From NCBI GenBank assembly GCA_947452905.1, contig CANGEP010000003.1:1-64000 (forward strand): a stretch of 64,000 nt of DNA. Direction: 5' to 3'. The notes beneath the pieces were generated by a model, which ran no database searches, was not told the DNA's origin, and saw only the letters and a list, made by a program, of their open reading frames with translations. This DNA comes from Bacteroidota bacterium (GTDB lineage: Bacteria; Bacteroidota; Bacteroidia; Chitinophagales; Chitinophagaceae). Below are positions 1 to 7,842 of this stretch, in pieces; positions within the stretch are counted from its first letter, which is position 1, and every line of letters begins with the position of its first letter. The translations under genes and the position numbers were made by a program.

Positions 1-206
1 AATTGTACTTTTTCTGCGTTAATGATGATTACATAATCTCCACAATCAACGTGAGGAGTGTAATAAGCTTTGTTCTTACCACGTAGAACAGCTGCAATTT
101 TTGAAGCAATACGTCCTACGGTTTGATTAGTACCGTCAACAATGTACCAGCCATGTTTTACGGTAGCCGCGTTGGCGTGCTTCGTGGTGAAATGTAGTTT
201 ACTCAT
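1..206 (-). CDS. rplM: 50S ribosomal protein L13, N-terminal part (cut by window edge)
   Basis: The first 68 codons of ribosomal protein L13, a large-subunit protein that binds 23S rRNA early in assembly. The ATG is the complement of 204-206 and the frame stays open to base 1. The fragment reads like L13 throughout: [34 protein letters not shown] and VIIINAEKV. In Bacteroidota rplM normally heads an rplM-rpsI operon, and rpsI would lie beyond the window. It is the only gene here on the left of a long upstream gap that carries a -7 box and a small hairpin. Confidence 0.97.
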   Translation of the reverse strand, partial: MSKLHFTTKHANAATVKHGWYIVDGTNQTVGRIASKIAAVLRGKNKAYYTPHVDCGDYVIIINAEKVQ

Positions 207-274
207 AATCTTTTGTTTAAATGAGGCTGCGCTATCCCGCTAGCCATAAATAATTCCCTTTTTTGAAGGGAGGG
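207..274 (-). promoter_or_regulatory. rplM 5' leader with small stem-loops
   Basis: The transcribed leader between the -7 box and the rplM start is about 60 nt, long for this compact genome. It contains a 5-bp hairpin (256-260 with 266-270) and a GCTA/TAGC stem (231-234 with 241-244). L13 leaders that mediate autogenous control are known in several bacterial groups. I infer such a role only from position and folding potential. Confidence 0.35.
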
Positions 275-282
275 CAAAGGTA
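275..282 (-). promoter_or_regulatory. -7 promoter box TACCTTTG for rplM
   Basis: Minus-strand TACCTTTG matches the Bacteroidota TAnnTTTG element exactly. No clear TTG at -33. The start codon is 68 nt downstream. Confidence 0.55.
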
Positions 283-496
283 AGGCACCATTTTGTGTTT
301 TTTGCCTTTTTTAGGATCAATTTTATATGCAATCTTTATAACTAATTGATTATCAATAATAATTTTGTATCATAAATATCTTCATCTTAAATATAGGCTG
401 ATAATCAGTTAGTTATGATTAAAGGATTTGATTGATTTTTAGCTTTTTTAGCCTATTTTTAATTTAGGCCTACGAAAAGGAGCCATACTTATATAT
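283..496. other. Intergenic region between rplM and the amidohydrolase
   Basis: AT-rich spacer between divergent genes. A plus-strand TAATTTTG at 360-367 fits TAnnTTTG but lies about 130 nt before the ATG at 497. A near-consensus TATTTTTA lies closer to the gene. No RNA gene or reading frame of note is seen. Confidence 0.4.
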
Positions 497-1663
497 ATGT
501 ATCAAAAATTCAAAGCCGATGGCTTATTTACAGGGAGGGAATTACTAGGTTCCGACCAGGTCTTGGTTACGAATGCAGATGGAAGTATTGAAGCTATCCT
601 AAACCTCTCTGATGCAGGCGAAGATGTACAAACACATGAGGGCATTTTGAGTCCAGGTTTTGTAAATGCACATTGTCATTTGGAATTATCTCATATGAAA
701 GGGATGATACCCGCCCACACAGGTTTACAAGAATTTGTCAAACAAATTGTGGCTTTAAGAAAAGTAGAGGAACATATTATTGAAGAAGCTATCGAAAATG
801 CCGAAAGCGAAATGTTAGCCAATGGAATTGTGGCAGTAGGTGATATATGCAATACACTCGATACCCTGAGTGTTAAAGAAAAATATAAAATGGCTTATTA
901 TAGTTTTGTGGAACTATACGATTTAGACCCTACCAGAGCTTATGATAAAGTAAAAGCAGGGATCGATATTCAACAAGGTTTTCAAAATAAATGTATTCGG
1001 GCTTCCCTGGTACCACATGCACCTTACTCCGTAAGTTTTAATTTATGGAAATTATTGAACAATCATTTTGGATCGCATACCATTAGCATGCACAATCAAG
1101 AAACAAAAGATGAAAATGATTTTTTTGAAACAAAATCGGGTTCTTTTTTAGGCATGTATGAAAGAACAAAAGTGTCTCTCGATTTTTTTGAAGCCACCGG
1201 GCTATCCTCTTTACAATCGGTTTTACCTTATTTTAAAAAAGCAGCCGCCAGTATTTTAGTACATAATAGTTTTACGAGTGCGGATGATATTGAAGCAGTT
1301 AAAAAGCAAATGCCTAATACATTTTGGTGTTTATGTCCCAATGCCAATCAATACATTGAGCAAACCATGCCACCCATCGAATTATTAAGATCTCAAAATG
1401 TAAATATTGTGGTGGGTACCGATAGTTATGCTAGTAATTGGTCTTTGAATATTTTAGACGAACTAAGAACCATTCAAAAACATTATCCATCTATTCCACT
1501 AAGCGAAATGTTAGGATGGGCAACACTCAGTGGGGCCTGCGCTTTGCAAATGGACAAAAACCTGGGTAGTTTTGAAAAAGGAAAAAAACCAGGAGTAGTT
1601 TTAATTGAGCATTTGGGTGCTCATAATAATTTGGCCACTGCCAGTTCGCACAGACTAGTTTAA
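497..1663 (+). CDS. Amidohydrolase-family protein (cytosine deaminase/SsnA-like)
   Basis: A 388-residue metal-dependent hydrolase of the amidohydrolase superfamily. Metal-site motifs lie in the expected order: HCH at residues 59-61 (NAHCHLELS), H174 (PHAPYS), H199 with E202 (MHNQETKDE), H256 (VHNSFTS) and D309 (GTDSYASN). This arrangement is typical of the TRZ/ATZ/SsnA branch, which deaminates or dechlorinates heterocycles and includes aminofutalosine deaminase. The substrate cannot be told from sequence, and no menaquinone genes lie nearby. There is no signal peptide, so it should be cytoplasmic. Its stop lies one base from the stop of the convergent gene. Confidence 0.8.
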   Translation: MYQKFKADGLFTGRELLGSDQVLVTNADGSIEAILNLSDAGEDVQTHEGILSPGFVNAHCHLELSHMKGMIPAHTGLQEFVKQIVALRKVEEHIIEEAIENAESEMLANGIVAVGDICNTLDTLSVKEKYKMAYYSFVELYDLDPTRAYDKVKAGIDIQQGFQNKCIRASLVPHAPYSVSFNLWKLLNNHFGSHTISMHNQETKDENDFFETKSGSFLGMYERTKVSLDFFEATGLSSLQSVLPYFKKAAASILVHNSFTSADDIEAVKKQMPNTFWCLCPNANQYIEQTMPPIELLRSQNVNIVVGTDSYASNWSLNILDELRTIQKHYPSIPLSEMLGWATLSGACALQMDKNLGSFEKGKKPGVVLIEHLGAHNNLATASSHRLV

Positions 1664-1664
1664 T

Positions 1665-2573
1665 TTAGTCAACAAATAAATTGGGATAATCAGAGATTAA
1701 TCCATCTACACCCAAGGCTAACAAAGCATCTATATCTTTTTTATTATTCACTGTCCAAGGAATAATTTTCATTCCATGTGCATGACAATAATTAACTACT
1801 TCTTTGGTTACGTATTTATATTCGGGACTATAAATAGTGGGCGTAAAACCCAATAAATCCATTTTCATTTTAACATCAGCTGTGTTTTTCCCTTCTACTA
1901 AATAGGCAGTTTTAATGTTAGGATATTGCTGATGCAAAACTTTTAAGGGTCTCAAATCAAAGCTTTGAATAGTTGTTCTTGTTATAATATTTTTTTTCTC
2001 TATTAAATTTACAACCAGGTTTACAAATTCATTGGGATAAGGATGCTCGATCGAATCTTTACCCTCCACGGATTTAATTTCAATATTATAGAACATTTTT
2101 CGACCTATACGCACTCCTTTTAATTCAACACTATCTATTAAATCACTCAGTGTGGGTATGGCAACTGCTAATTTTTTTTGCCCAGGAAAAGCAGGGTGTG
2201 GTTTTAAACCAACATCAAATTTTTTTAATTGTGCATAGTCCATTTGATAAATTGTATTATTATTTATCTCCTTGGCTTGTATAAAACTGGCATCTGGTTG
2301 GGTAGTTATTATGGGATTTAAAATGGGGTCATGTGAAACCACTACTAGTTGATCCTTTGTGATAGCTAAATCCATCTCTAGTGTTCGCACTTTTTTATTA
2401 TCCATAACTGCAAGCATGGCAGGTATAGTGTTTTCTGGCATAAGGCCTCTTCCACCTCTATGTGCTTGATAATCGATGTTGTTAGAATTTAAGGAGCTTA
2501 CTGAAATCACAGCACAACTTGTTAATAGATGAATAGCCAAAAGAATAATTATGCAATTAATAGTAAGTTTCAT
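1665..2573 (-). CDS. Lipoprotein glycerophosphodiester phosphodiesterase
   Basis: A 302-residue GDPD-fold enzyme expected to hydrolyse glycerophosphodiesters to glycerol-3-phosphate and an alcohol. Visible motifs are QAHRGGRGLMPENT (the HRG...PENT catalytic start), EMDLAITKD, VVVSHDP, IEIKS, IQSFDLRPL and PWTVN near the end, matching the TIM-barrel order of the family. The N-terminus is a lipoprotein signal ending LLTSC, so the protein is probably anchored in the cell envelope. It could feed the glpD product further along the window, although the two genes are not linked. Confidence 0.9.
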   Translation of the reverse strand: MKLTINCIIILLAIHLLTSCAVISVSSLNSNNIDYQAHRGGRGLMPENTIPAMLAVMDNKKVRTLEMDLAITKDQLVVVSHDPILNPIITTQPDASFIQAKEINNNTIYQMDYAQLKKFDVGLKPHPAFPGQKKLAVAIPTLSDLIDSVELKGVRIGRKMFYNIEIKSVEGKDSIEHPYPNEFVNLVVNLIEKKNIITRTTIQSFDLRPLKVLHQQYPNIKTAYLVEGKNTADVKMKMDLLGFTPTIYSPEYKYVTKEVVNYCHAHGMKIIPWTVNNKKDIDALLALGVDGLISDYPNLFVD

Positions 2574-2633
2574 TTTAATAAGATTACTATAAAACTAATT
2601 ATTTTATGTAACTTGTAGTAACAAATTAATGTT

Positions 2634-2717
2634 ATGACTTTTCCTATTCTATTTGGCATCATTGCCATATTAATTATCATGTGGCGCCGACACCACAGAA
2701 GCAAAAAGAACAATTAA
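2634..2717 (+). CDS. Possible 27-residue membrane microprotein
   Basis: A short frame (ATG at 2634, TAA at 2715-2717) encodes one strongly hydrophobic segment, about residues 3-16 (FPILFGIIAILIIM), followed by a basic tail WRRHHRSKKNN. This is the layout of many small bitopic membrane proteins with an inside-positive tail. It fills the gap between the divergent GDPD gene and the convergent MEVHHH array, its stop abutting the array's last stop. No exact -7 box is seen upstream, and chance cannot be excluded. Confidence 0.35.
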   Translation: MTFPILFGIIAILIIMWRRHHRSKKNN

Positions 2718-3512
2718 TTACTCAGCATGTTCTAATAACTGAAGTAAGTGCTTGCCTTCTTCTCTTAAGCCAAATTGAGACAACAAACTAGTTTGTAATC
2801 TCTCATTTCGATGAAACCATATTTTTGACAATTCCCTAATTTGATCAATAGACAGTTTAGTTTCACTTATCAGTTTTAGTAATTCCTTATCATGTAGTTT
2901 ATAGTTTTTTTCTAATCCAGGGTATACCGCTAAATTTTTTAAATTCATATTTTTATTATATGCAGTTTGATCTACCTCTCTCAAAATATAAAAAGAAGAG
3001 GGAAGTAATTTTTGTAAACCAGGTCTGAATTGTTCAAAATATTCTTGTGTTTCTGTTTCCATAGATCTAGATTCAGCAAGGGCTGCATGCTCCTCATATC
3101 TCAAAATGGCTTTTAAAATTACTTTATTTTGAATATAACGTAAAGCACCCGAGCTTTTCATTTGTTCAAATATCGTTTTACGATTCATAAAGCGATACAT
3201 CCAAAAATCTAAGGTGTTCGCTAAATTTAGTAGGTTAATGGGTTGGTTGGTAGTAGCATGATTGATACTTAAAGAATCAAAATAATTTGATAATCTTTGG
3301 TTTTTTATAATTAATGAATCTAATTGCTTTTGATTCTCTTTTACATCAATGATAAATGCTTGAATTAATTCCTCAGACCTTTCGTTCTCTACATGTTTTT
3401 CCCTTAGGTTCTCTGCTACAAAACCCATACTCACCGCTAGGAATAACATTAAAAACTCAGTAAGATACTCTTTCCATTTTTTGGGATGATGCGAATGATG
3501 ATGTACTTCCAT
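2718..3512 (-). CDS. MEVHHH-family one-TM protein, copy 1 (last in array)
   Basis: A 264-residue protein, fourth and last in a minus-strand operon of four paralogues. It begins MEVHHHSHHPKKW, then a hydrophobic segment at about residues 19-34 (EFLMLFLAVSMGFVAEN), then an all-helical charged domain. No other membrane segment is evident. A motif near residues 115-130 (FEQMKSSGALRYI) recurs in all four copies and recalls the SG-L-I motif of the Bacteroidota DUF6090 group, a loose resemblance only. The His-rich N-terminus might bind metal or a partner. I cannot name a function. It follows copy 2 after 2 nt, so co-translation is likely. Confidence 0.85.
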   Translation of the reverse strand: MEVHHHSHHPKKWKEYLTEFLMLFLAVSMGFVAENLREKHVENERSEELIQAFIIDVKENQKQLDSLIIKNQRLSNYFDSLSINHATTNQPINLLNLANTLDFWMYRFMNRKTIFEQMKSSGALRYIQNKVILKAILRYEEHAALAESRSMETETQEYFEQFRPGLQKLLPSSFYILREVDQTAYNKNMNLKNLAVYPGLEKNYKLHDKELLKLISETKLSIDQIRELSKIWFHRNERLQTSLLSQFGLREEGKHLLQLLEHAE

Positions 3513-3514
3513 AT

Positions 3515-4282
3515 TTAATCAAATTTTTGACCATACTCCGCTAAAATATAATTATCTAGGGCAATAGCCTGTTGTTTTAGTTTTTCTAAATTACGAACAA
3601 TATACACATTTGTATTTAAGGCATAAGAAGCAAGATTTAAGAGTTCATTAATTTCTGCTTTGTCTTGAGTTATTAAAGGTTGGGGATGAGCAGGTTTAAA
3701 AAATCTAACAAAATTACTATCACTTGCAGAAAGTATTTGTTCTCTATTCATTTCAGTAACTGTTGTAACATCCAAGATTTTGGTAGCCTTAAATCTAAAG
3801 TTTTGAAAAGTATTTTCGGAAATATTTTCTAATCGTTCAATTTTAATAATTAAATTTTCATACTCTTGAATATCATGAATGATTTTTTTGTTTTCAATCA
3901 TTCTTAAACCACCCGCATTTTTTAATTGAATAAAACCGTTATTAGAGTTTTCAAGTAGTTTTCTTAAAGATATGTTTCTAATAAAAAAATAAAAATCTGG
4001 TAGATTTTTTAAAAGCTTACCATCTGCATAGCTATTTAACATGGTATCCCCCATGTGTTGCTTTTTTAAATTAGACTCAATATCCTTATCAATTTCTATA
4101 ATATCACTCTTTAAATCTAAATGTATGTTTTGCAAAAATTTAATTTCTCTTTCTTTTTCCACCTGATGTTCTCTAATATTTTCAGCTAAAAAACCCAAGC
4201 TTACTGCTAAAAAAAGCATTAAAAATTCAGTAATATACTCTTTCCAGTTTTTGGGCTTGTGAGCGTGATGATGTACTTCCAT
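3515..4282 (-). CDS. MEVHHH-family one-TM protein, copy 2
   Basis: A 255-residue paralogue starting MEVHHHAHKPKNW. The first 38 residues are nearly identical to copy 4, including EFLMLFLAVSLGFLAENIRE, but the soluble domain has diverged strongly. The shared mid-protein motif appears as FIQLKNAGGLRMIENK. Predicted topology is a short His-rich N-terminal tail, one TM segment and about 215 residues of helical domain on the other side. Its start lies 2 nt after the stop of copy 3. Function unknown. Confidence 0.85.
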   Translation of the reverse strand: MEVHHHAHKPKNWKEYITEFLMLFLAVSLGFLAENIREHQVEKEREIKFLQNIHLDLKSDIIEIDKDIESNLKKQHMGDTMLNSYADGKLLKNLPDFYFFIRNISLRKLLENSNNGFIQLKNAGGLRMIENKKIIHDIQEYENLIIKIERLENISENTFQNFRFKATKILDVTTVTEMNREQILSASDSNFVRFFKPAHPQPLITQDKAEINELLNLASYALNTNVYIVRNLEKLKQQAIALDNYILAEYGQKFD

Positions 4283-4284
4283 GA

Positions 4285-5073
4285 TTAATTGAATTTATAA
4301 TTATCTCTTAAATCTTTTAATAGTTTGGCATTAGCTTTTTGATAAAGAGCTAATTGATTACCTCTGGTAGAAGATAGCACAAATCGGTAAAACTCAAATG
4401 ACCGGATCATTTTATTAAACATATCTGGAGATAGTTCTCTTTTAGGTGTTTTGTAATACTCTTTTGAAATAAGATATTTTTCAAATACTTCATTTAAAGA
4501 TTCTTTTGATTGACCGTTTTGAGTTAAAATTCTAGTTAAGTCTAAATCTTGATATTGTATATATTGTGGCAATACAAATTGCATGTATAAATCAATCTCT
4601 CTTTGAGTTCTCATTTTAACTTTCTCCGCCGCGTTAATAATATTATGTAAATCGGACTGGAGTTCAGGTTCTTTAAAATAACGCATCATCCCAGAGGATT
4701 CTAGTTGATGGATAATGGCATTCCTTGGTTCAAAAATTATCGCTGAATTTGAATTTACACCAATGTACAAAGCTACTTGATAGATTTTTTGTATGGAGTC
4801 TGTTGCAACATCTCCTTTGTAATTTTCATATAAGTAGTTTAAAAAATTTTCTTTTTTAATTCTAAAATTGAGAATTTTACTTAAATCTGTGGAGTCGGCT
4901 TTTAATTCATTGTATAAGCTTTTTGCTAACTCATGTTCACGCTCTTTTTCTACAAAATGTTCCCGCTGGTTTTCAACAAAAAAACCAAGCGTGACTGCCA
5001 CAAAAAGCATTAAAAATTCTGTAATATATTCTCCCCATTTTTTGGGATGATGAGAGTGATGATGTACTTCCAT
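4285..5073 (-). CDS. MEVHHH-family one-TM protein, copy 3
   Basis: A 262-residue paralogue starting MEVHHHSHHPKKW, the same N-terminal subtype as copy 1. The TM segment is EFLMLFVAVTLGFFVEN and the common motif reads HQLESSGMMRYFK. The rest is helical, rich in charged residues, and shares little with the other three outside these landmarks. It lies 7 nt downstream of copy 4. Function unknown; the family context argues for a membrane-anchored partner or scaffold rather than a transporter. Confidence 0.85.
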   Translation of the reverse strand: MEVHHHSHHPKKWGEYITEFLMLFVAVTLGFFVENQREHFVEKEREHELAKSLYNELKADSTDLSKILNFRIKKENFLNYLYENYKGDVATDSIQKIYQVALYIGVNSNSAIIFEPRNAIIHQLESSGMMRYFKEPELQSDLHNIINAAEKVKMRTQREIDLYMQFVLPQYIQYQDLDLTRILTQNGQSKESLNEVFEKYLISKEYYKTPKRELSPDMFNKMIRSFEFYRFVLSSTRGNQLALYQKANAKLLKDLRDNYKFN

Positions 5074-5080
5074 AAATTTA

Positions 5081-5887
5081 TTAATGTTCTGTTTTATTAA
5101 TATAGTCTAATAAAGATTGTCCACTTTGTTTAGCTATCCCCATAAATCTAACTGTATTTACTAAAAGAAATGTTCTTCTGTTTAACACTGGTAATAAAGA
5201 AGCTTTTATTTCTGAAGACTTCTCTTTAGTATAAGATGGATCTTTTTTTATCTCGTTAACTCTTGACAGGAATTTAATTTCTTCTGGTTCTAAGAATGGT
5301 TTAGAGGAGGATTCACTATTAAAAAAAACCGCGGTACTGATTCTATCATTGAACAATCTATTGGCAGCGGTTGACTTTGGCATCCACTTATCAATTAGAT
5401 TGGTGTATTCGGTAGTTACAAAATCAACTTCCATGGAACTACTTCTCGCTTCAGCAGCAGCACAATCACTTGCGTAATTAAGAATCTTATTTAGCAACAC
5501 GGAGTCTTTAATATATCTTAAAGAAGCAGAATTTTTCATTTGCTCATAGGTATCGTTCTTGCTTAAAAATCTAAATACATAGGGGGAGATATTAGCGTAT
5601 AAACTATCCCCATCAATAAATTCATTAGTGGCTAAATACACAGCTGCTGTATCAAATTCCTTTACAAGTTTTTGATCTCTTGCCACTACCGAATCGATGA
5701 GTTTAATATTATTTTGGATATCAGATTTTAATTGAATAATAAGCTCATGGGCACGCTCTTTTTCGACATAGCCCTCTCTAATGTTTTCGGCTAAAAAACC
5801 CAAGCTTACAGCCAAAAACAACATTAAGAATTCGGTGATATGTTCTTTCCAGTTTTTGGGTTTATGAGCGTGGTGATGTACTTCCAT
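5081..5887 (-). CDS. MEVHHH-family one-TM protein, copy 4 (first in operon)
   Basis: A 268-residue protein, the promoter-proximal member of the array. It begins MEVHHHAHKPKNW with TM segment EFLMLFLAVSLGFLAEN, then the conserved VEKER linker and a helical domain containing YEQMKNSASLRYIKD. The stretch from this motif to AAAEARSSSMEVD resembles copy 1 more than copies 2 and 3, while its N-terminus matches copy 2, so the array looks mosaic. A one-mismatch -7 box (TATATTTA, 5905-5912) lies 17 nt before the ATG. Function unknown. Confidence 0.85.
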   Translation of the reverse strand: MEVHHHAHKPKNWKEHITEFLMLFLAVSLGFLAENIREGYVEKERAHELIIQLKSDIQNNIKLIDSVVARDQKLVKEFDTAAVYLATNEFIDGDSLYANISPYVFRFLSKNDTYEQMKNSASLRYIKDSVLLNKILNYASDCAAAEARSSSMEVDFVTTEYTNLIDKWMPKSTAANRLFNDRISTAVFFNSESSSKPFLEPEEIKFLSRVNEIKKDPSYTKEKSSEIKASLLPVLNRRTFLLVNTVRFMGIAKQSGQSLLDYINKTEH

Positions 5888-5963
5888 ATATTAAATTAGT
5901 TCCTTAAATATAATGGAATTATAGAGTTTATATAAAAAATTATATATTAATTTATTAAGATGT

Positions 5964-6698
5964 CTAATGCAAAACTGCCTGTAAAATGGTCAATGATTTT
6001 ATTTCTTTAAACCCTTTGTAGTGCCAGCTTAAAGAGAGTTGAAATAATTCTACAATTTTTTTTCTTTGATGTCCATTTAACACAATGTTTTCTAAATCAT
6101 TGTAAAATTGAACCTGTAAAAATGTAGAAGCTGTTTGTGCTTCCTGACCTTCTAAAAAATAAGGGTGAAGTGGTTTGTCTTTTACAAACTGTCCTTCTTT
6201 TACATCCAAATAAGGAGTAAGATGGGAGTAAGATCCTTGTAAACCAAAGCCCAGCGTTTCGCTTAAATGTATTAAAAAATAAATAGGCAAATTACTTGCT
6301 AATGCAGCTGTGCCTTTATCTAATTGTTTAAAAGTATCCTCAATTAAATAAAACAACTCGGGATGTGGTTCGGGTTGTAAGGTTTGTTGTAATACCTCTA
6401 CAATATAGGTAGCTACTGCATTTCGGACAACATCGGAATAAACATTTTGAAAAACATAGTCCCAGTTTACCTCTTTCACCATTTGTAAAGTTTTCATTGG
6501 ACTATGATACACTTCCATTTGTAAAATGGCAGCTGATTGATAAAATACAGCTTTACTAGCGCCTTTTTTACTGGTTGTTCGAACCCCCTTTACGATGTAT
6601 TGTTGCAAACCAAAAAGTTCGGTATACGCATTCATTATAATACTAGTGTCACCATATTTAGTAACGCGCAATACAATCCCCTTGGTGTTGTGTAACAT
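5964..6698 (-). CDS. recO: DNA repair protein RecO
   Basis: A 244-residue protein with the RecO N-terminal OB-fold signature: TKGIVLRVTKYGDTSIIMNAYTE, then FGLQQYIVKGV. A mostly helical C-terminal half follows. RecO anneals ssDNA coated by SSB and, with RecR, loads RecA in the RecFOR pathway. The C-terminal zinc-finger cysteines present in some Gram-positive RecO proteins are absent. It is downstream of pheS with a 9-nt gap and very probably shares its transcript. Confidence 0.93.
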   Translation of the reverse strand: MLHNTKGIVLRVTKYGDTSIIMNAYTELFGLQQYIVKGVRTTSKKGASKAVFYQSAAILQMEVYHSPMKTLQMVKEVNWDYVFQNVYSDVVRNAVATYIVEVLQQTLQPEPHPELFYLIEDTFKQLDKGTAALASNLPIYFLIHLSETLGFGLQGSYSHLTPYLDVKEGQFVKDKPLHPYFLEGQEAQTASTFLQVQFYNDLENIVLNGHQRKKIVELFQLSLSWHYKGFKEIKSLTILQAVLH

Positions 6699-6707
6699 AT
6701 GAATTTA

Positions 6708-7745
6708 TCAAACGCTCTTGAACTGTTGTAAAAAACGAAGATCGTTTTGAGAGTATAAACGTAAATCGTTTACTTGATATTTTAATTGAGCAATACGTTC
6801 TACACCCATTCCAAACGCAAATCCAGTATACTTTTCAGGGTCGATACCAAAATTCTCTAACACTTTAGGGTGTACCATTCCTGAGCCTAAAATTTCAACC
6901 CATCCAGTATGTTTACAAATATTACATCCCTTACCAGCACAAATTTGGCAACTAATGTCCATCTCTGCACTAGGTTCGGTAAAAGGAAAATAGCTTGGGC
7001 GAAATCTAACTTTCACCTCCTTGCCAAACATTTCTTGTACGAAAAAATAGAGTGTTTGTTTTAAATCGGCAAAACTTACATTTTCATCAATATACAATCC
7101 TTCTACTTGATGAAAAAAGCAATGCGCTCTTGCCGAAATAGTTTCGTTACGATATACACGACCTGGACAAATAACTCGAATAGGTGGTTTTTGTGTTTCC
7201 ATCACACGCGCTTGTACACTTGAAGTATGTGTTCTTAATAACCAAGCTGCCGAAGCATCGGTAGCCTCTTGAACATAAAAAGTGTCCTGCATATCTCGTG
7301 CTGGATGGTCGGCAGGTAAATTCATAGCCCCAAAATTATGCCAGTCATCTTCAATCTCTGGACCTTCTGCCACTGCGAATCCTAATCTTTTAAAAATAGA
7401 TACCATTTGATTACGCACTAAATTAAGTGGGTGTCTGGTACCTACTGCAATAGTATCACCAGGTAAAGTATAATCTTGCTTTGTGTCAACGGATTCGGTT
7501 TCACCCAAAGCTTCTTGTAATTGAGCTAATTTATCTTCGGCAACCTGCTTAAAGGCGTTCAAAATTTGGCCAAATTCTTTTTTGCTTTCAACAGGAACAT
7601 TTTTCATCTCCCCCATGATTTGCTTTACTAGGCCCTTGGTTCCCAAGTATTTAATTCTGAACTGCTCAAGCTCCTCTTGAGAACTAGCCACACTAGCGGC
7701 AATCTCTGCCTTAAGGGATTCTATTTGTTGTAACAATTGCTCCAT
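6708..7745 (-). CDS. pheS: Phenylalanine-tRNA ligase alpha subunit
   Basis: A 345-residue class II aminoacyl-tRNA synthetase subunit that charges tRNA-Phe as an (alpha-beta)2 enzyme. The N-terminal coiled-coil tRNA-binding arm (about residues 1-85) is followed by the catalytic core: HPLNLVRNQ, GFAVAEGPEIEDDWHNF, RTHTSSVQ (motif 2 region), FRPSYFPFTEPSAE and the motif 3 segment GFAFGMGVERI. Four Cys (CQICAGKGCNIC, about residues 260-271) form a likely zinc knuckle. The start is chosen as the ATG at 7745, which sits 4 nt behind a -7-like box. Confidence 0.97.
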   Translation of the reverse strand: MEQLLQQIESLKAEIAASVASSQEELEQFRIKYLGTKGLVKQIMGEMKNVPVESKKEFGQILNAFKQVAEDKLAQLQEALGETESVDTKQDYTLPGDTIAVGTRHPLNLVRNQMVSIFKRLGFAVAEGPEIEDDWHNFGAMNLPADHPARDMQDTFYVQEATDASAAWLLRTHTSSVQARVMETQKPPIRVICPGRVYRNETISARAHCFFHQVEGLYIDENVSFADLKQTLYFFVQEMFGKEVKVRFRPSYFPFTEPSAEMDISCQICAGKGCNICKHTGWVEILGSGMVHPKVLENFGIDPEKYTGFAFGMGVERIAQLKYQVNDLRLYSQNDLRFLQQFKSV

Positions 7746-7749
7746 ATTA

Positions 7750-7757
7750 CGAAGATA
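7750..7757 (-). promoter_or_regulatory. -7-like box TATCTTCG for pheS, 4 nt from ATG
   Basis: Minus-strand TATCTTCG differs from TAnnTTTG at one base. The same octamer at the same spacing precedes pcrA. The position predicts transcription starting at or next to the A of the ATG. Confidence 0.4.
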
Positions 7758-7812
7758 AGAAAAACCGCGGTGCAGTTTTTAGATGTATTAAAAAATAACC
7801 CATAAAATTCCT

Positions 7813-7820
7813 TACATTTG
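7813..7820 (+). promoter_or_regulatory. -7 promoter box TACATTTG for the DUF4290 gene
   Basis: An exact TAnnTTTG match 22 nt before the preferred ATG at 7843. It supports starting at ATG 7843 rather than the upstream TTG at 7828. Confidence 0.55.
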
Positions 7821-7842
7821 TTATTCGTTGATTAATTATTAC

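Noticed and set aside
477..496. Shine-Dalgarno AAGGAG for the amidohydrolase
   Set aside because: It ends 14 nt before the ATG, too far for normal use, and the other genes lack such sites.
2718..5887. MEVHHH starts as engineered His tags or vector sequence
   Set aside because: Four different native genes carry the motif with varied codons, continuous with a conserved TM segment.
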